64,000 bases of DNA from Clostridia bacterium (GTDB lineage: Bacteria; Bacillota; Clostridia; Oscillospirales; CAG-272), in assembly GCA_017472255.1 (NCBI GenBank), contig JAFUQU010000011.1, forward strand, positions 124,001 through 188,000, written 5' to 3'. Below the pieces are notes generated by a model. The model saw only the letters and a list, made by a program, of their open reading frames with translations, ran no database searches and was not told the DNA's origin. A program made the translations under genes and the position numbers. Below are positions 26,036 through 34,840 of this stretch, piece after piece (the first letter of the stretch is position 1; each line of letters opens with the position of its first letter).

Positions 26036-28177
26036 ATGAAAGCACGTACATATTTTGCTGATATCTTCCAAAAGCCCGGCAATAGACCGATTTTCTGCTA
26101 CCGCAGCGGGCTGACCGTCTACGAGGAAGGGCTGGATGCCGGAATGTTCGCCTCCCTGGGCTGGAACGGCGCGGGCTTCACGCAGGACATTCTCGACGGC
26201 GTGACAACCTACTTAAACGCCAACAATTTCCCCCACGCCGAAATCTTCCGCGTGGATGCGAACGGTGTTTCGCTGACCTATAGCTGGCAGTTAGCGGGCT
26301 TTGACGTGACAAAGGAGGCAGACAGCGTTCACGCCGTGATGACCCTCACCTCCTCCCGCGCGCCGCTGACGGCGAAGGTTCATACCGTCGCCGACGGCAC
26401 CGCGATTTTCATGCGCTGGCTGGAGTTCACCAACACCGGCGATGGGGCGGTCAACCTGAGCAATATTACGATTATGGGCGGCGGCATGGAGTCCATGGAA
26501 CGGTGGCACGACTATATCAACGAGGATCAGCTGCACAAGCTCTATTCCGTGGGCTATTTCGAGCACAATCAGTGGGGCGCGGAGGGCGGCTTCCGCTGGC
26601 ATGACATCGGCACCGCACGCATGACGATTGCGAGCCACTATCAGAAAAATCGCTTCCGCCACCCGATGTTCATCGTGAAAAACAACGCCCTGGGCACGAT
26701 ATGGTTCGGTCAGCTGGGCTATTCCGGCGGCTGGGCCTTCGATATCGACGTGAACACCAACAACCGGGTGGACGCCGCCCACCTCTCCTTCGCCGCGCGC
26801 ATGGACGGCGAAAATCCCACCTATGTGATGCAGCCCGGCGAGCGCATCGAAACGCCGAAGCTGCACATCGGCATGATGAACGGCGATCTGGACGACATCA
26901 TTAACGAAATGCACGCCCACACGAGAAAATCCGTGTTCACGCTTCCCGCAGCACGGGGTGTGAACGGCGGCTGGATTGAGGGCGGCATGGGTCCGGAGCA
27001 CCTGATGACCGTGGAGTTGACCAGACATTTCGTGGATACGCTGGCAGCTGTTGGCGCGGAGACGATGATCATCGACGCGGGCTGGTACTGTCCGCCCGGA
27101 CGAGAGTGCAGGGAGTGGCATCCGCTGTGCGGCGATTGGGAATACGACCCCGACCGCTACCCGAACGGTCTGGAGGAGATTCGCGATTATATCCATGAGA
27201 AGGGGCTGCTGTTCGGGCTTTGGGCGTCCATCGAGGAAGCCGGTGCGAACACAAAAGTCGCCAAAGAGCATCCCGGCTGGTTCACCACCGCTTACCACGG
27301 CGGGAAAAAGACGGATCTGCTCGATCTGACAAAGCCGGAGGTGGTTGAACATCTGGAGAAGGTTTTCGCCCATCTGGTGGAGGATTACAAGATCGACCTA
27401 TTCCGCATCGACCTGAACATCGGCGATTACAATGTGAACTTCATCGACGACCGGGGCGAAAACGGTACGGCGCGCTATTACGACAGCTTTTACGCTCTGC
27501 TGCGCCGTCTGCGGGAGCGCTATCCCGACGTGGTGTTCGAAAACTGCGCGGGCGGCGGCGGGCGCACCGACCTTGGCATGGTGGCTAACTTCACGCACAC
27601 ATGGGTTTCCGACTGGCAGGTCGCGCCCCGCAGCGTGCAGATTACCAACGGCATGACCATGGTGCTGCCTCCGGAAATGGTTGACCGCCTCTCCAGCGGC
27701 ATGAATTCCCACAAGACCGGCACTCTGGATATGAATATCCGTCATACGCTGTTCGGCAGACCGTCCACCAACAACTACAACTGCATGGGCACCGAAATGA
27801 ATCCGAATCAGATCGATTTCGTCCGCCACAGCTTCGATATCTACAAGGAGGTCATCCGTCCCTTTGCGCCCACGGGAAAGATTTTCCACCACACCCCCGA
27901 GGCCTACGACTTCCAGACCAAGGGAACCATCGTCCTCGAGCGTTCGGCGGAGGACGGAAGCGCCGGTGTTATCGGCATCTTCCGGATGTGCGGAACCAAC
28001 GCCGACGAGACGGTGCTCTATCCCCGCGGCATCGACGTGGGCGCGGCGTACGAAGTTACCTTCGACAACAGCGGCGCGACGGCGAAAATCAGCGGATACG
28101 ATATGGCAAACAACGGTCTGCGGGTCCGCATCGGTCAGAATCTGTCCAGCGAGCTGATCATTTACAAAAAGGCGTGA
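26036..28177 (+). CDS. alpha-galactosidase, glycoside hydrolase family 36
   Basis: 713 residues. Hydrolyses terminal alpha-1,6-galactose from raffinose-type sugars or galactomannan in the cytoplasm (no signal peptide). An N-terminal beta-sandwich (~1-310) is followed by a TIM barrel with IIDAGWYCPPGRECREWHP, GLLFGLWASIEEAG, nucleophile Asp in LFRIDLN (~458), NCAGGGGRTDLG and acid/base Asp in WVSDWQ (~525). A C-terminal beta domain follows. The nucleophile motif reads FRIDLN where most GH36 have KWDMN, suggesting a divergent subgroup and perhaps other substrates. The gene is controlled by its own promoter with a cre-like site. A second alpha-galactosidase (GH27) is at 59.6 kb. Confidence 0.93.
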   Translation: MKARTYFADIFQKPGNRPIFCYRSGLTVYEEGLDAGMFASLGWNGAGFTQDILDGVTTYLNANNFPHAEIFRVDANGVSLTYSWQLAGFDVTKEADSVHAVMTLTSSRAPLTAKVHTVADGTAIFMRWLEFTNTGDGAVNLSNITIMGGGMESMERWHDYINEDQLHKLYSVGYFEHNQWGAEGGFRWHDIGTARMTIASHYQKNRFRHPMFIVKNNALGTIWFGQLGYSGGWAFDIDVNTNNRVDAAHLSFAARMDGENPTYVMQPGERIETPKLHIGMMNGDLDDIINEMHAHTRKSVFTLPAARGVNGGWIEGGMGPEHLMTVELTRHFVDTLAAVGAETMIIDAGWYCPPGRECREWHPLCGDWEYDPDRYPNGLEEIRDYIHEKGLLFGLWASIEEAGANTKVAKEHPGWFTTAYHGGKKTDLLDLTKPEVVEHLEKVFAHLVEDYKIDLFRIDLNIGDYNVNFIDDRGENGTARYYDSFYALLRRLRERYPDVVFENCAGGGGRTDLGMVANFTHTWVSDWQVAPRSVQITNGMTMVLPPEMVDRLSSGMNSHKTGTLDMNIRHTLFGRPSTNNYNCMGTEMNPNQIDFVRHSFDIYKEVIRPFAPTGKIFHHTPEAYDFQTKGTIVLERSAEDGSAGVIGIFRMCGTNADETVLYPRGIDVGAAYEVTFDNSGATAKISGYDMANNGLRVRIGQNLSSELIIYKKA

Positions 28178-28230
28178 CGGGCTTATCTGGTTAAATTTTC
28201 ATGAATATGATTAAAATTCTGTAAAGCCCA

Positions 28231-28259
28231 TTGACATTAGATGAAAAATATGCTATATT
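28231..28259 (+). promoter_or_regulatory. promoter of the SGNH hydrolase gene
   Basis: -35 TTGACA (28231-28236), 17-nt spacer, -10 TATATT (28254-28259) preceded by TGC, an extended -10. Confidence 0.8.
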
Positions 28260-28317
28260 AGTTTCGACAAAGGTTGATTCTACGGGGGAATTTTTAATAT
28301 TTATGGAGGAAAACCAA

Positions 28318-29433
28318 ATGAAAAAATTTGTGACGTTCATGCTCTGCGCCGCCATGCTGGCGGGAGGCACGCTGGGAGTCAGCGCGAACGATTATGCCGT
28401 GATGCCCATCAGCGAGGATTTGCTGATCATGCCCGCCATGCCGGACATCGACACCGATCTCATTCTGGAGCTGGCGAAGAATCCCACCCAGGAGCAGATT
28501 GCTGCTGTCGCCGCACTGTATGGCATCGACGTGGAGGACGTGCTGTCGCTGCTCGAAGTGATCGAAATTCCCGATTTTGATTCGGCGGACGAGCTTGCGC
28601 CTTTCATCCAATACGCGCCGCTGTCCGCAACCGATAAGGTGCTGGTGCTCGGCGATTCCAACGCCTGCGGCTATCTGCTGGAGGGCTACACTGCCGGTGC
28701 CGTGACGCCTACGGAAAACTCCTTCGGCGCTATCATCGCCGATTCGCTGCTGATGAAGGGGCAGACCGCCGCTATGTACGCAACGCCCGGTGCAACTGCC
28801 GATGACGTGCTGGATCTGCTGTCCAAAGAGCAGGTGCAGGTCGAGGTGGCGAAGGTTTCTTCCGTGGTGCTGAATATCGGCGGTAACGACCTGATTCAGG
28901 GCTATTGGAAGATATTGGACAATCTGTCGCTGTGGGAAACCTGGACCTCCGCGGAAGGCGTGCAGGATTTGGTAGCCGTGCTGGCAGCGTCCTACGCCGC
29001 GATGGACGATACGCAGAAGGCTGCTCTCGGTGCCGCTGCCGCAAAGGTGACAGAGGACACCATCGCCGAGCTGAATCAGATCGTTGCTCAGCTTCAGGCT
29101 CTGAATCCCAAGATGAAGATTTTTATCATCGACGTTCCGGATGTGACCGCTTCCTTTGCAGGTGTGGAGAATGAAGCCCTTGCTTCGCTGTTGGGTGTAA
29201 TCTCCGCGCAGATTGACGCCGTCAACGAGGGCATCGAAGCCATCGAGACCGCGCAGACCGCGAAGAACAAGCAGGTTACTCACTTGTCGCTGGACGGCAT
29301 CGAGATTACATATCAGGCCGACGGCATCCACTTCTCGCCCGATTCCCACAAAGCCATCGGCGAGGCGCTGGCAAAGCAGGCCTCTAAGGCAGTCAAGACC
29401 TACAAGGTCAGAAATCTGTTCATCCTGTTCTAA
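28318..29433 (+). CDS. secreted SGNH/GDSL-type hydrolase
   Basis: 371 residues from the ATG after GGAGGAAAACCAA. A Sec signal peptide (KKFVTFMLCAAMLAGG..SA) is followed by an acidic ~75-residue N-terminal region (PDIDTDLILELAKN...). The SGNH core has block I VLGDSNACG, block III VVLNIGGNDLIQG and block V DGIHFSPDSH. These give the catalytic Ser, oxyanion Gly/Asn and Asp-His pair. Secreted members deacetylate polysaccharides or cleave lipid esters; the substrate is not predictable. Three residues before the end the chain turns hydrophobic (NLFILF). Own promoter and terminator, so monocistronic. Confidence 0.85.
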   Translation: MKKFVTFMLCAAMLAGGTLGVSANDYAVMPISEDLLIMPAMPDIDTDLILELAKNPTQEQIAAVAALYGIDVEDVLSLLEVIEIPDFDSADELAPFIQYAPLSATDKVLVLGDSNACGYLLEGYTAGAVTPTENSFGAIIADSLLMKGQTAAMYATPGATADDVLDLLSKEQVQVEVAKVSSVVLNIGGNDLIQGYWKILDNLSLWETWTSAEGVQDLVAVLAASYAAMDDTQKAALGAAAAKVTEDTIAELNQIVAQLQALNPKMKIFIIDVPDVTASFAGVENEALASLLGVISAQIDAVNEGIEAIETAQTAKNKQVTHLSLDGIEITYQADGIHFSPDSHKAIGEALAKQASKAVKTYKVRNLFILF

Positions 29434-29497
29434 AACAAAAAGAACCGATGCGCCGCATCAATGTTATAAACTTAAGTAAAATTTGAGCAAAAATGTA

Positions 29498-29537
29498 TCC
29501 CCTGTCATTCTCACGTAAAATGACAGGGGATGTCTTT
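29498..29537 (+). terminator. terminator after the SGNH hydrolase gene
   Basis: TCCCCTGTCATT (29498-29509) pairs with AATGACAGGGGA (29519-29530), then TGTCTTTTTGTTT. Confidence 0.88.
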
Positions 29538-29564
29538 TTGTTTCATAAATGAGTGAATATATAA

Positions 29565-30761
29565 CTACCTCTTTTCGACAATATCCTCAGCCCCATGAAA
29601 AGCGGCTAAATCTTGTAATGCAAGTTCGATGCCCTTGTGATCGTTAAAAGCGGGATCGAATATGTTTTTTTCTTTGATCAAGAATCTCTTGGTTCGCCAC
29701 TCCATCTTGCAATCAAAATACCCCACAAACCGATTTCCCACAAGGATTGACAGCGGCCATTTCATCCCTTTTTTCTTGAAATACTCAAATGTATATGAAT
29801 AATCAAAAAATGTTTTCAGCCATGTTTGATCTCGCACAAGCGTATCCATCGGGGAAATTAAGCGGACTTCTTCGCTGTCCTGATCTGCACATTTATCAAG
29901 CAGGCCTATCTTCGACGAGTGGATGTAATATGACTTTTTTCCGACCTTCACCGGCGATATTTTTCCTTCCTGCTTCAATTCAGAAAAAAAGGGCGTAACT
30001 TCGGCAGTAGGAATTCCCGTTATATGCGATATATGCACGGGATATGTTACCCCAAAAGAAGCTATCAGCTTTTCTATGAGATAGGCTCTGGCATCGCTTT
30101 CACTGATACCATCATTCGGCCATTTCTGTATGCCTATATTTTCTTTTAAGATATAAAGCGGCTCTTTGAATGTTCCCGGATTTCTGCCGCAGGTCACTAA
30201 ATCCGTTTTTCTTTTCAACCGATAAAAAGCGCGGAATATCGGCAGATTAAAGCTAAGATCTCCTGCTTTTCTTCCTTTTACGTACGCATCCCATTCATCC
30301 GATAAATGCAAACACTTCCAAATTTGGTTGGTGGTCATGCCGGGCTGATCCTTCAACCCTTTCTTCAATTCCTCTTCCGCGGCTTGATCGCTTACGCTGC
30401 TTGCCGCTGCTAACCAGCTTTCATCGGAATCGCCCCATCTTACCACGCCTTTTGTGGCGGCGCGATAAATTGCGAATTCATTATACGGAACAAAAAACAT
30501 ATTGCGCTTAAAGGCGAATGCTTCGATCAGTTTGAACTCTTTATACGCCGCAGCATCCAAGTCCTCGACAGCAAAGTCCTTTTTTCTGTTCCAAAGCATC
30601 ATGTAATGATTCAAATGGATGGTCGGGTTAGGGTCATACTGCAAGCCGCAAATGTCCGAAACAATATCCTCTATGCTCTCGGAGCTTTTTCTATCCAAAT
30701 GTTGGCTTGAAAGAATTACGCTGCGAATTACCGATTTTTCATCACAAATATCATTACTCAT
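29565..30761 (-). CDS. winged-helix protein of the AlkZ/YcaQ DNA glycosylase family
   Basis: 398 residues. The N-terminus has SSQHLDRKSSESIEDIVSDICGLQYDPNPTIHLNHYMMLWNR, where QYD matches the QxD/QxQ catalytic signature of AlkZ-like glycosylases that unhook interstrand crosslinks and excise alkylated bases. Later segments (FEYFKKKGMKWPLSILVGNRFVGYFDCKMEWR) match the family C-domain. The DNA is clearly more AT-rich than its neighbours and uses AT-ending codons, pointing to recent transfer. It has a GAGGCAAG-type ribosome site and no operon partner. Self-protection against a genotoxic product is one reported role of relatives, but no biosynthetic genes are nearby. Confidence 0.78.
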   Translation of the reverse strand: MSNDICDEKSVIRSVILSSQHLDRKSSESIEDIVSDICGLQYDPNPTIHLNHYMMLWNRKKDFAVEDLDAAAYKEFKLIEAFAFKRNMFFVPYNEFAIYRAATKGVVRWGDSDESWLAAASSVSDQAAEEELKKGLKDQPGMTTNQIWKCLHLSDEWDAYVKGRKAGDLSFNLPIFRAFYRLKRKTDLVTCGRNPGTFKEPLYILKENIGIQKWPNDGISESDARAYLIEKLIASFGVTYPVHISHITGIPTAEVTPFFSELKQEGKISPVKVGKKSYYIHSSKIGLLDKCADQDSEEVRLISPMDTLVRDQTWLKTFFDYSYTFEYFKKKGMKWPLSILVGNRFVGYFDCKMEWRTKRFLIKEKNIFDPAFNDHKGIELALQDLAAFHGAEDIVEKR

Positions 30762-30789
30762 GCAATCTTGCCTCCTGAAAGGTTCTTTT

Positions 30790-31149
30790 TTATCGCCGCC
30801 GGTAGGACAGATATAAGCCCATCACCGACTCAAAAAACTTCATCTTGTCCGCGTCGCGGATGTCCTTGGACGCGAACATTTCCTGAATCTTCTTCAGCAG
30901 ATATTCCTGCTCCAGCGAGCCGGAAAAGGACGCATCGGCGGGATCGTCAGCCTGCCCGGCGGTCAGATATTCCGGCGTAACCTCCAGCGCGTCAGCCAGA
31001 CGGCGGATGTTCCGCCCAGTGGGATTCGCGCCTACCGTTTCGTAGGCGGCGATGGTTCGTTTGGACAGCCCCGCCTTGTCCGCCAGCTCCTGCTGAGTCA
31101 GATGCAGCGCGTGCCGTGCTTCCGCGACTTTTTCATGGAAAGGCTTCAT
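30790..31149 (-). CDS. XRE-family transcriptional regulator
   Basis: 119 residues. An N-terminal Cro/C1 helix-turn-helix is present (AEARHALHLTQQELADKAGLSKRTIAAYETVGANPTGRNIRRLADAL), followed by a helical C-terminal domain (~75-119) with no recognised ligand fold. The start ATG is preceded by GAGGGGTTGTAAG and lies 1 nt after the kinase stop, so it is the last gene of the IclR-aldolase-kinase operon. It may provide a second layer of control for that operon or regulate something else. Confidence 0.82.
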   Translation of the reverse strand: MKPFHEKVAEARHALHLTQQELADKAGLSKRTIAAYETVGANPTGRNIRRLADALEVTPEYLTAGQADDPADASFSGSLEQEYLLKKIQEMFASKDIRDADKMKFFESVMGLYLSYRRR

Positions 31150-31150
31150 C

Positions 31151-32101
31151 TTACAACCCCTCTGCAATCACCGCCGCGCCGATCGCCGCCGCATCCTCGG
31201 CAAGCGCTTCGGGGACGGTCAGGATACTGCGATTGCTGCCTTCCAGCAGCGTAACCAGCGCCGAGCGGAAGGGGTCGGAGCCTGCGGCAAGCAGCGTTTC
31301 GCTGCCGCCCGACAGAATCGAGCGCACGTCGTCCCGCAGAATCGCGCCCATCAGGAAGGCGTAGAGCTGGTCGGCGTTGGCTTTGCGAACAAAGTTCGCC
31401 TGCACGCGCACCTTGAACAGCGCTTCGTTGATGCCGTGGGCTTCCGCGTAATCGAAGCCTGCGCGCAGGTAGTCCGGGTCGGCGACATGGGGGAAGGCGC
31501 TGCCCAGAGAGGATGCGAGGATCGTGTTTTCGGCGGCGGCGCGGGAAAGCTCGCCGGAGATGGACGTGCGGAAGGAGATGATCTTTCCGTCCGCGATGTC
31601 CACGATTTTCAGGTGGGAGCCGGGCATCAGCGCCGTAACATTGGGCAGGTTCATTTCGGAAATCAGCCCGATCAGCTCGGTTTCCTCGCCCCGCATGATG
31701 TCCATCGACGCCAGCTCGGCGGACGACGCATCGGAAAAGGTCTTCACGCCGGGGATAAACAGGAAGGGAATCGCCGCGATTTCGGGCAGGGAAACCTTCG
31801 CGCAGCCTGCGCGAAGCTCATTCACGCCCACGGGCGCGACGATGTGGGACAGCTCGTACAGCCCCGACTCGGAGGTAATCATTCCCGACGCCGTAACATA
31901 AGCGATGTCCGCTTCCCGAAGATTGTGCGCCGCCAGCAGGTCGGCGATGCCGTCCCGAACCGCCTCGGACAGGGCGGAACTGCTGCCGGTGCGGACGGTG
32001 TTGCGCGCGCCGACCCGCAGCTTGCGGCGGTCAAGGACGCGGCGTCCATCCATCAGTGTCAGGCGGGTGTTTGTGGTGCCGCCGTCAATTGCAATGATCA
32101 T
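31151..32101 (-). CDS. dgoK: 2-dehydro-3-deoxygalactonokinase
   Basis: 316 residues. Phosphorylates 2-keto-3-deoxy-D-galactonate at C6 with ATP. The ASKHA phosphate loop MIIAIDGGTTNTRLTLMD starts the protein. PGVKTFSDASS, DIMRGEETELIG, LMPGSHLKIV, and RTSISGELSRAAAENTIL are characteristic of DgoK. A second phosphate-binding glycine motif lies near the C-terminus (ILSGGSETLLAAG). It is 9 nt after the aldolase gene, which acts on its product. Together they form the lower arm of a galactonate (De Ley-Doudoroff) or related acid-sugar pathway. No galactonate dehydratase is in the window. Confidence 0.92.
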   Translation of the reverse strand: MIIAIDGGTTNTRLTLMDGRRVLDRRKLRVGARNTVRTGSSSALSEAVRDGIADLLAAHNLREADIAYVTASGMITSESGLYELSHIVAPVGVNELRAGCAKVSLPEIAAIPFLFIPGVKTFSDASSAELASMDIMRGEETELIGLISEMNLPNVTALMPGSHLKIVDIADGKIISFRTSISGELSRAAAENTILASSLGSAFPHVADPDYLRAGFDYAEAHGINEALFKVRVQANFVRKANADQLYAFLMGAILRDDVRSILSGGSETLLAAGSDPFRSALVTLLEGSNRSILTVPEALAEDAAAIGAAVIAEGL

Positions 32102-32110
32102 GGGTACCTC

Positions 32111-32755
32111 TCAAACGTGGCAGGCCTTTACATAGGTGCGGGCGTTGGCGGCGATGACGTCCAGCCTGCCCTCGGCGCACAGCTTGGGCGTGACGATGCC
32201 GCTTCCTACGCCGAAGCCAACGCAGCCTGCGGCCAGATAGTCGGGAATGTTGGTCGGATTCGCGCCCGATACGGCAAGTAGCTTCGCTGTGTTCAGCGGC
32301 GCCATCACATTCTTGACGAAGGACGGACCCAGCGCCGAAACGGGGAAGAGCTTGATGTAATCCGCGCCCGCGTTCATGGCGGTGACGATTTCGCTGACCG
32401 TCTGCGAGCCGGGAATGGACACCAGCCCCAGTTCCTTGGTGCGGCGGATGAGCGAAGCGTCGGTGTGGGGCGAGATGATGAAGCGTCCGCCCGCTTCCTT
32501 AGTCAGCTCAAGCTGACGTTCGGTGAGCACGGTGCCCGCGCCGATGAGCATACGTCCCTCGGTGTGCTTCACGGCGTTTGCAATCATCGCGGCGGTTTCC
32601 TCGGCGGGAATCCTTCCGGCGGTGTCGTAGGTGATTTCAGCAAGGCGAACGCCCTCGTCATTCATCGCGTCCAGCACGTCGCAGAGCATATCCGCCGGCA
32701 CGCCGCGCAGAATGACAACCAGCCGATCCTCGGCCATAATCTGATTCATTTCCAT
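32111..32755 (-). CDS. KDPG/KDPGal-type aldolase
   Basis: 214 residues, a class I aldolase TIM barrel of normal length. It splits 2-keto-3-deoxy-6-phospho-galactonate/gluconate into pyruvate and glyceraldehyde-3-phosphate. The Schiff-base Lys lies in DYIKLFPVSALGPSFVK. Also visible are LVVILRGV, MLIGAGTVLTERQLELTKEAGGRFIISPHTD and SGANPTNIPDYLAAG. The neighbouring kinase makes the galacto substrate more probable. The ATG after AAGGAGATATATAATT is used; an earlier in-frame Met (32779) precedes the ribosome site. Confidence 0.92.
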   Translation of the reverse strand: MEMNQIMAEDRLVVILRGVPADMLCDVLDAMNDEGVRLAEITYDTAGRIPAEETAAMIANAVKHTEGRMLIGAGTVLTERQLELTKEAGGRFIISPHTDASLIRRTKELGLVSIPGSQTVSEIVTAMNAGADYIKLFPVSALGPSFVKNVMAPLNTAKLLAVSGANPTNIPDYLAAGCVGFGVGSGIVTPKLCAEGRLDVIAANARTYVKACHV

Positions 32756-32775
32756 AATTATATATCTCCTTTTAA

Positions 32776-33540
32776 TCAATACAGTTTCATGCCCCGGTAG
32801 CCCAACTGCCGGGAGATGGTCATCGCCGCTTCCACAATGGCGGAGGAGGCGGACGCCTTCATTTCGGGGGTGAATTTTACGTCCAGCATGGACACGCTGA
32901 TGGCGGCGGCCAGTCCGCCCGACGCGTCCCGGATGGGGGCGGCGGCGCAGCGAACGTAGGAATTATCCTCGCCCATGTCGTAAGCGCAGCCTACGGCGCG
33001 GATCTCTTCCAGCGCGGCAAGCAGCGATTCCACGTCGGTAATGGTGGTGGGCGTGTGGGCTTCCATGCCCCGCGCCGCGATTTCACGCACCCGTTCCACG
33101 GGCAGAGCGGCAAGCATGGCTTTGCCAAGCCCGGTCAGGTACATATGATTCTTCGAACCGATGCTGCAGGTGGCGCGGATGGGCGACGAGGATTCAACCT
33201 TGTCCAGATAGATGACCCAGCCGTTTTCCTCCACCGCCAGATAGCAGGTTTCGCCCAGGCGATTGCGCAGGTCGGACAGGATGGGATGGGCGATGGCGTA
33301 CAGATCGGTGCGGTTAATATAAGCCATGCCGATTTGGTAAGCCTTCAGACCGATGACATAGGTCTTCGCCCGGTCGTTGTCCCGGCGGATGAAGCCCCGC
33401 TCGGCGAGAATGTTAATGATGTCAAAAACGCTGGTTTTGGGATAGCCCAGCTCCCGGCTGATGTCGGTGACGGTCAGCGGCTGGGGGCTGTCGGCGAAAA
33501 GCTCGAGAATTTCGAGCACACGTCGTGCGGAATTATTCAT
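32776..33540 (-). CDS. IclR family transcriptional regulator
   Basis: 254 residues from the ATG after GGAGGGTTCCCCT. An N-terminal winged helix is present (RRVLEILELFADSPQPLTVTDISRELGYPKTSVFDIINILAERGFI), followed by the IclR effector domain (HPILSDLRNRLGETCYLAVEENGWVIYLDKVES, YLTGLGKAMLAALP, YDMGEDNSYVRCAAAPIRD). Effectors of this family are usually small acids such as KDG or its precursors, fitting the downstream aldolase and kinase. It is first in its own operon. TTCGCATATGC motifs at its promoter and at the divergent sialidase-like promoter make it the likely regulator of both. Confidence 0.9.
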   Translation of the reverse strand: MNNSARRVLEILELFADSPQPLTVTDISRELGYPKTSVFDIINILAERGFIRRDNDRAKTYVIGLKAYQIGMAYINRTDLYAIAHPILSDLRNRLGETCYLAVEENGWVIYLDKVESSSPIRATCSIGSKNHMYLTGLGKAMLAALPVERVREIAARGMEAHTPTTITDVESLLAALEEIRAVGCAYDMGEDNSYVRCAAAPIRDASGGLAAAISVSMLDVKFTPEMKASASSAIVEAAMTISRQLGYRGMKLY

Positions 33541-33558
33541 AGGGGAACCCTCCGGAGG

Positions 33559-33572
33559 TTCGCATATGCGAA
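33559..33572. promoter_or_regulatory. palindromic operator in the iclR leader
   Basis: TTCGCATATGCGAA is a perfect 14-bp palindrome about 20 nt downstream of the iclR -10, adjoining the ribosome site, consistent with autorepression. Confidence 0.7.
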
Positions 33573-33590
33573 AGTATTTTGTACAAATAA

Positions 33591-33619
33591 AGTATAGCAC
33601 ACATCCGGACGAATGTCAA
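33591..33619 (-). promoter_or_regulatory. promoter of the iclR operon
   Basis: Minus strand -35 TTGACA (33614-33619), 17-nt spacer, -10 TATACT (33591-33596). Confidence 0.82.
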
Positions 33620-33656
33620 GGGTGAAAATTTCTTCTGCGGAATTTTCGTAAAACTA

Positions 33657-33685
33657 TTGACAAAGTTGAGGGAGTATGGTATGAT
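33657..33685 (+). promoter_or_regulatory. promoter of the Asp-box gene
   Basis: -35 TTGACA (33657-33662), 17-nt spacer, -10 TATGAT (33680-33685). It is divergent from the iclR promoter, with 37 nt between the two -35 elements. Confidence 0.8.
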
Positions 33686-33690
33686 TATTG

Positions 33691-33720
33691 TGCGAAACGA
33701 AATTCAATTCGCATATGCAA
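33691..33720. promoter_or_regulatory. second IclR-type operator region
   Basis: TGCGAA (33691-33696) and TTCGCATATGCAA (33708-33720) repeat the half-sites of the 33559 palindrome. They lie just downstream of the -10 of the Asp-box gene, a repression position. Confidence 0.62.
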
Positions 33721-33742
33721 TATAAACGAAGGAGTGATCATC

Positions 33743-34834
33743 ATGTCTGAACTTACCAATGCCGGGAAGCAATCCTGCGAAATTATCTGGAACCCCACAG
33801 ACGAAAAATATACCAACGAGCATATCCGCCATTTTCAGGGCTGCCCCACCATCGCCGTCACACGCGGCGGGCGAATCTTCATGGGCTGGTATTCCGGCGG
33901 GCGCTGCGAGCCGCATATGGAGAACTTCAACCTGATCGTGAAAAGTGATGACGGCGGCGAAACCTGGTCGAAGCCTATCGTCGTCATCCCCAGCTCCATG
34001 GAGCGCTGGGTGCAGTCGCTGGACATTCAGCTCTGGATCGATCCCGACGGACGGTTTCACGTCTTCTGGGTGCAGAACAACACCCATCCCGTCGGGCAGG
34101 GTAAGGATGGCTACACCATCGACGGCTGGGTCTTCGGCGACCCCCGCCACACCGAGTGGGAGATGATCTGCGAAAATCCCGACGCCGACGAGCTGACCTT
34201 CACCGAGCCGCGGATGCTGGACATCGGCTTCCTTCGCTGCAAGCCGCTGGTCACGAAATCGGGGCGCTGGATTAACTTCAACTACGATCAGATGACCGAC
34301 CGCTACGGCTACAGCATTTCGGACGACAAGGGCGCGACCTGGACCCGCCGTTACGGCGCAAAAAAAATCGCCACCCCCTTCGACGAGGGCATGGCGTACC
34401 AGAAGGAAAACGGCGACATCCGGATGCTGGCGCGTACCAGCATTGGCGAACTGGCGGAAACCACCTCCCACGACGACGGTTTAACCTGGGACGAAACCAT
34501 CCCCAGCGGCATTGACAGCCCCAACACCCACTTCTACATTGCCCGCACGCCTTCCGGACGGGTGCTGATGATCAACAACGATCACCGAACCAGCCGCTGC
34601 AACATGACCGTTTATCTTTCCGAGGACGACGGCGTGACCTGGAAGTACAAGCGGCTCATCGACGGCAGAAACAACCTGTCTTACCCGGACGTGGAGTTCC
34701 ACAACGGCGAGATTTATCTCACCTACGACCGGGAGCGCACCGGCGCGATGGAAATTCTGTTCACCCGCTTCACGGAGGCGGACATCATGGACGAGAGCTA
34801 TTCGTTCGACGTGAAAATCGTGTCCAAACCTTAA
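33743..34834 (+). CDS. sialidase-fold (BNR/Asp-box repeat) protein
   Basis: 363 residues from the ATG 8 nt after AAGGAG; no signal peptide. Four Asp-boxes are visible (SDDGGETW, SDDKGATW, SHDDGLTW, SEDDGVTW), spaced as in a six-bladed beta-propeller. GCPTIAVTRGGRIFMGWYSGG resembles the first blade of exo-sialidase-like proteins. Conserved arginines and YDRER near the C-terminus could contribute to an active site, but the assignment to GH33 is not certain; many cytoplasmic relatives have unknown function. The divergent IclR-KDGal operon and shared operator suggest it acts on a sugar acid or glycoside in the same pathway. Confidence 0.72.
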   Translation: MSELTNAGKQSCEIIWNPTDEKYTNEHIRHFQGCPTIAVTRGGRIFMGWYSGGRCEPHMENFNLIVKSDDGGETWSKPIVVIPSSMERWVQSLDIQLWIDPDGRFHVFWVQNNTHPVGQGKDGYTIDGWVFGDPRHTEWEMICENPDADELTFTEPRMLDIGFLRCKPLVTKSGRWINFNYDQMTDRYGYSISDDKGATWTRRYGAKKIATPFDEGMAYQKENGDIRMLARTSIGELAETTSHDDGLTWDETIPSGIDSPNTHFYIARTPSGRVLMINNDHRTSRCNMTVYLSEDDGVTWKYKRLIDGRNNLSYPDVEFHNGEIYLTYDRERTGAMEILFTRFTEADIMDESYSFDVKIVSKP

Positions 34835-34840
34835 ACAGAG

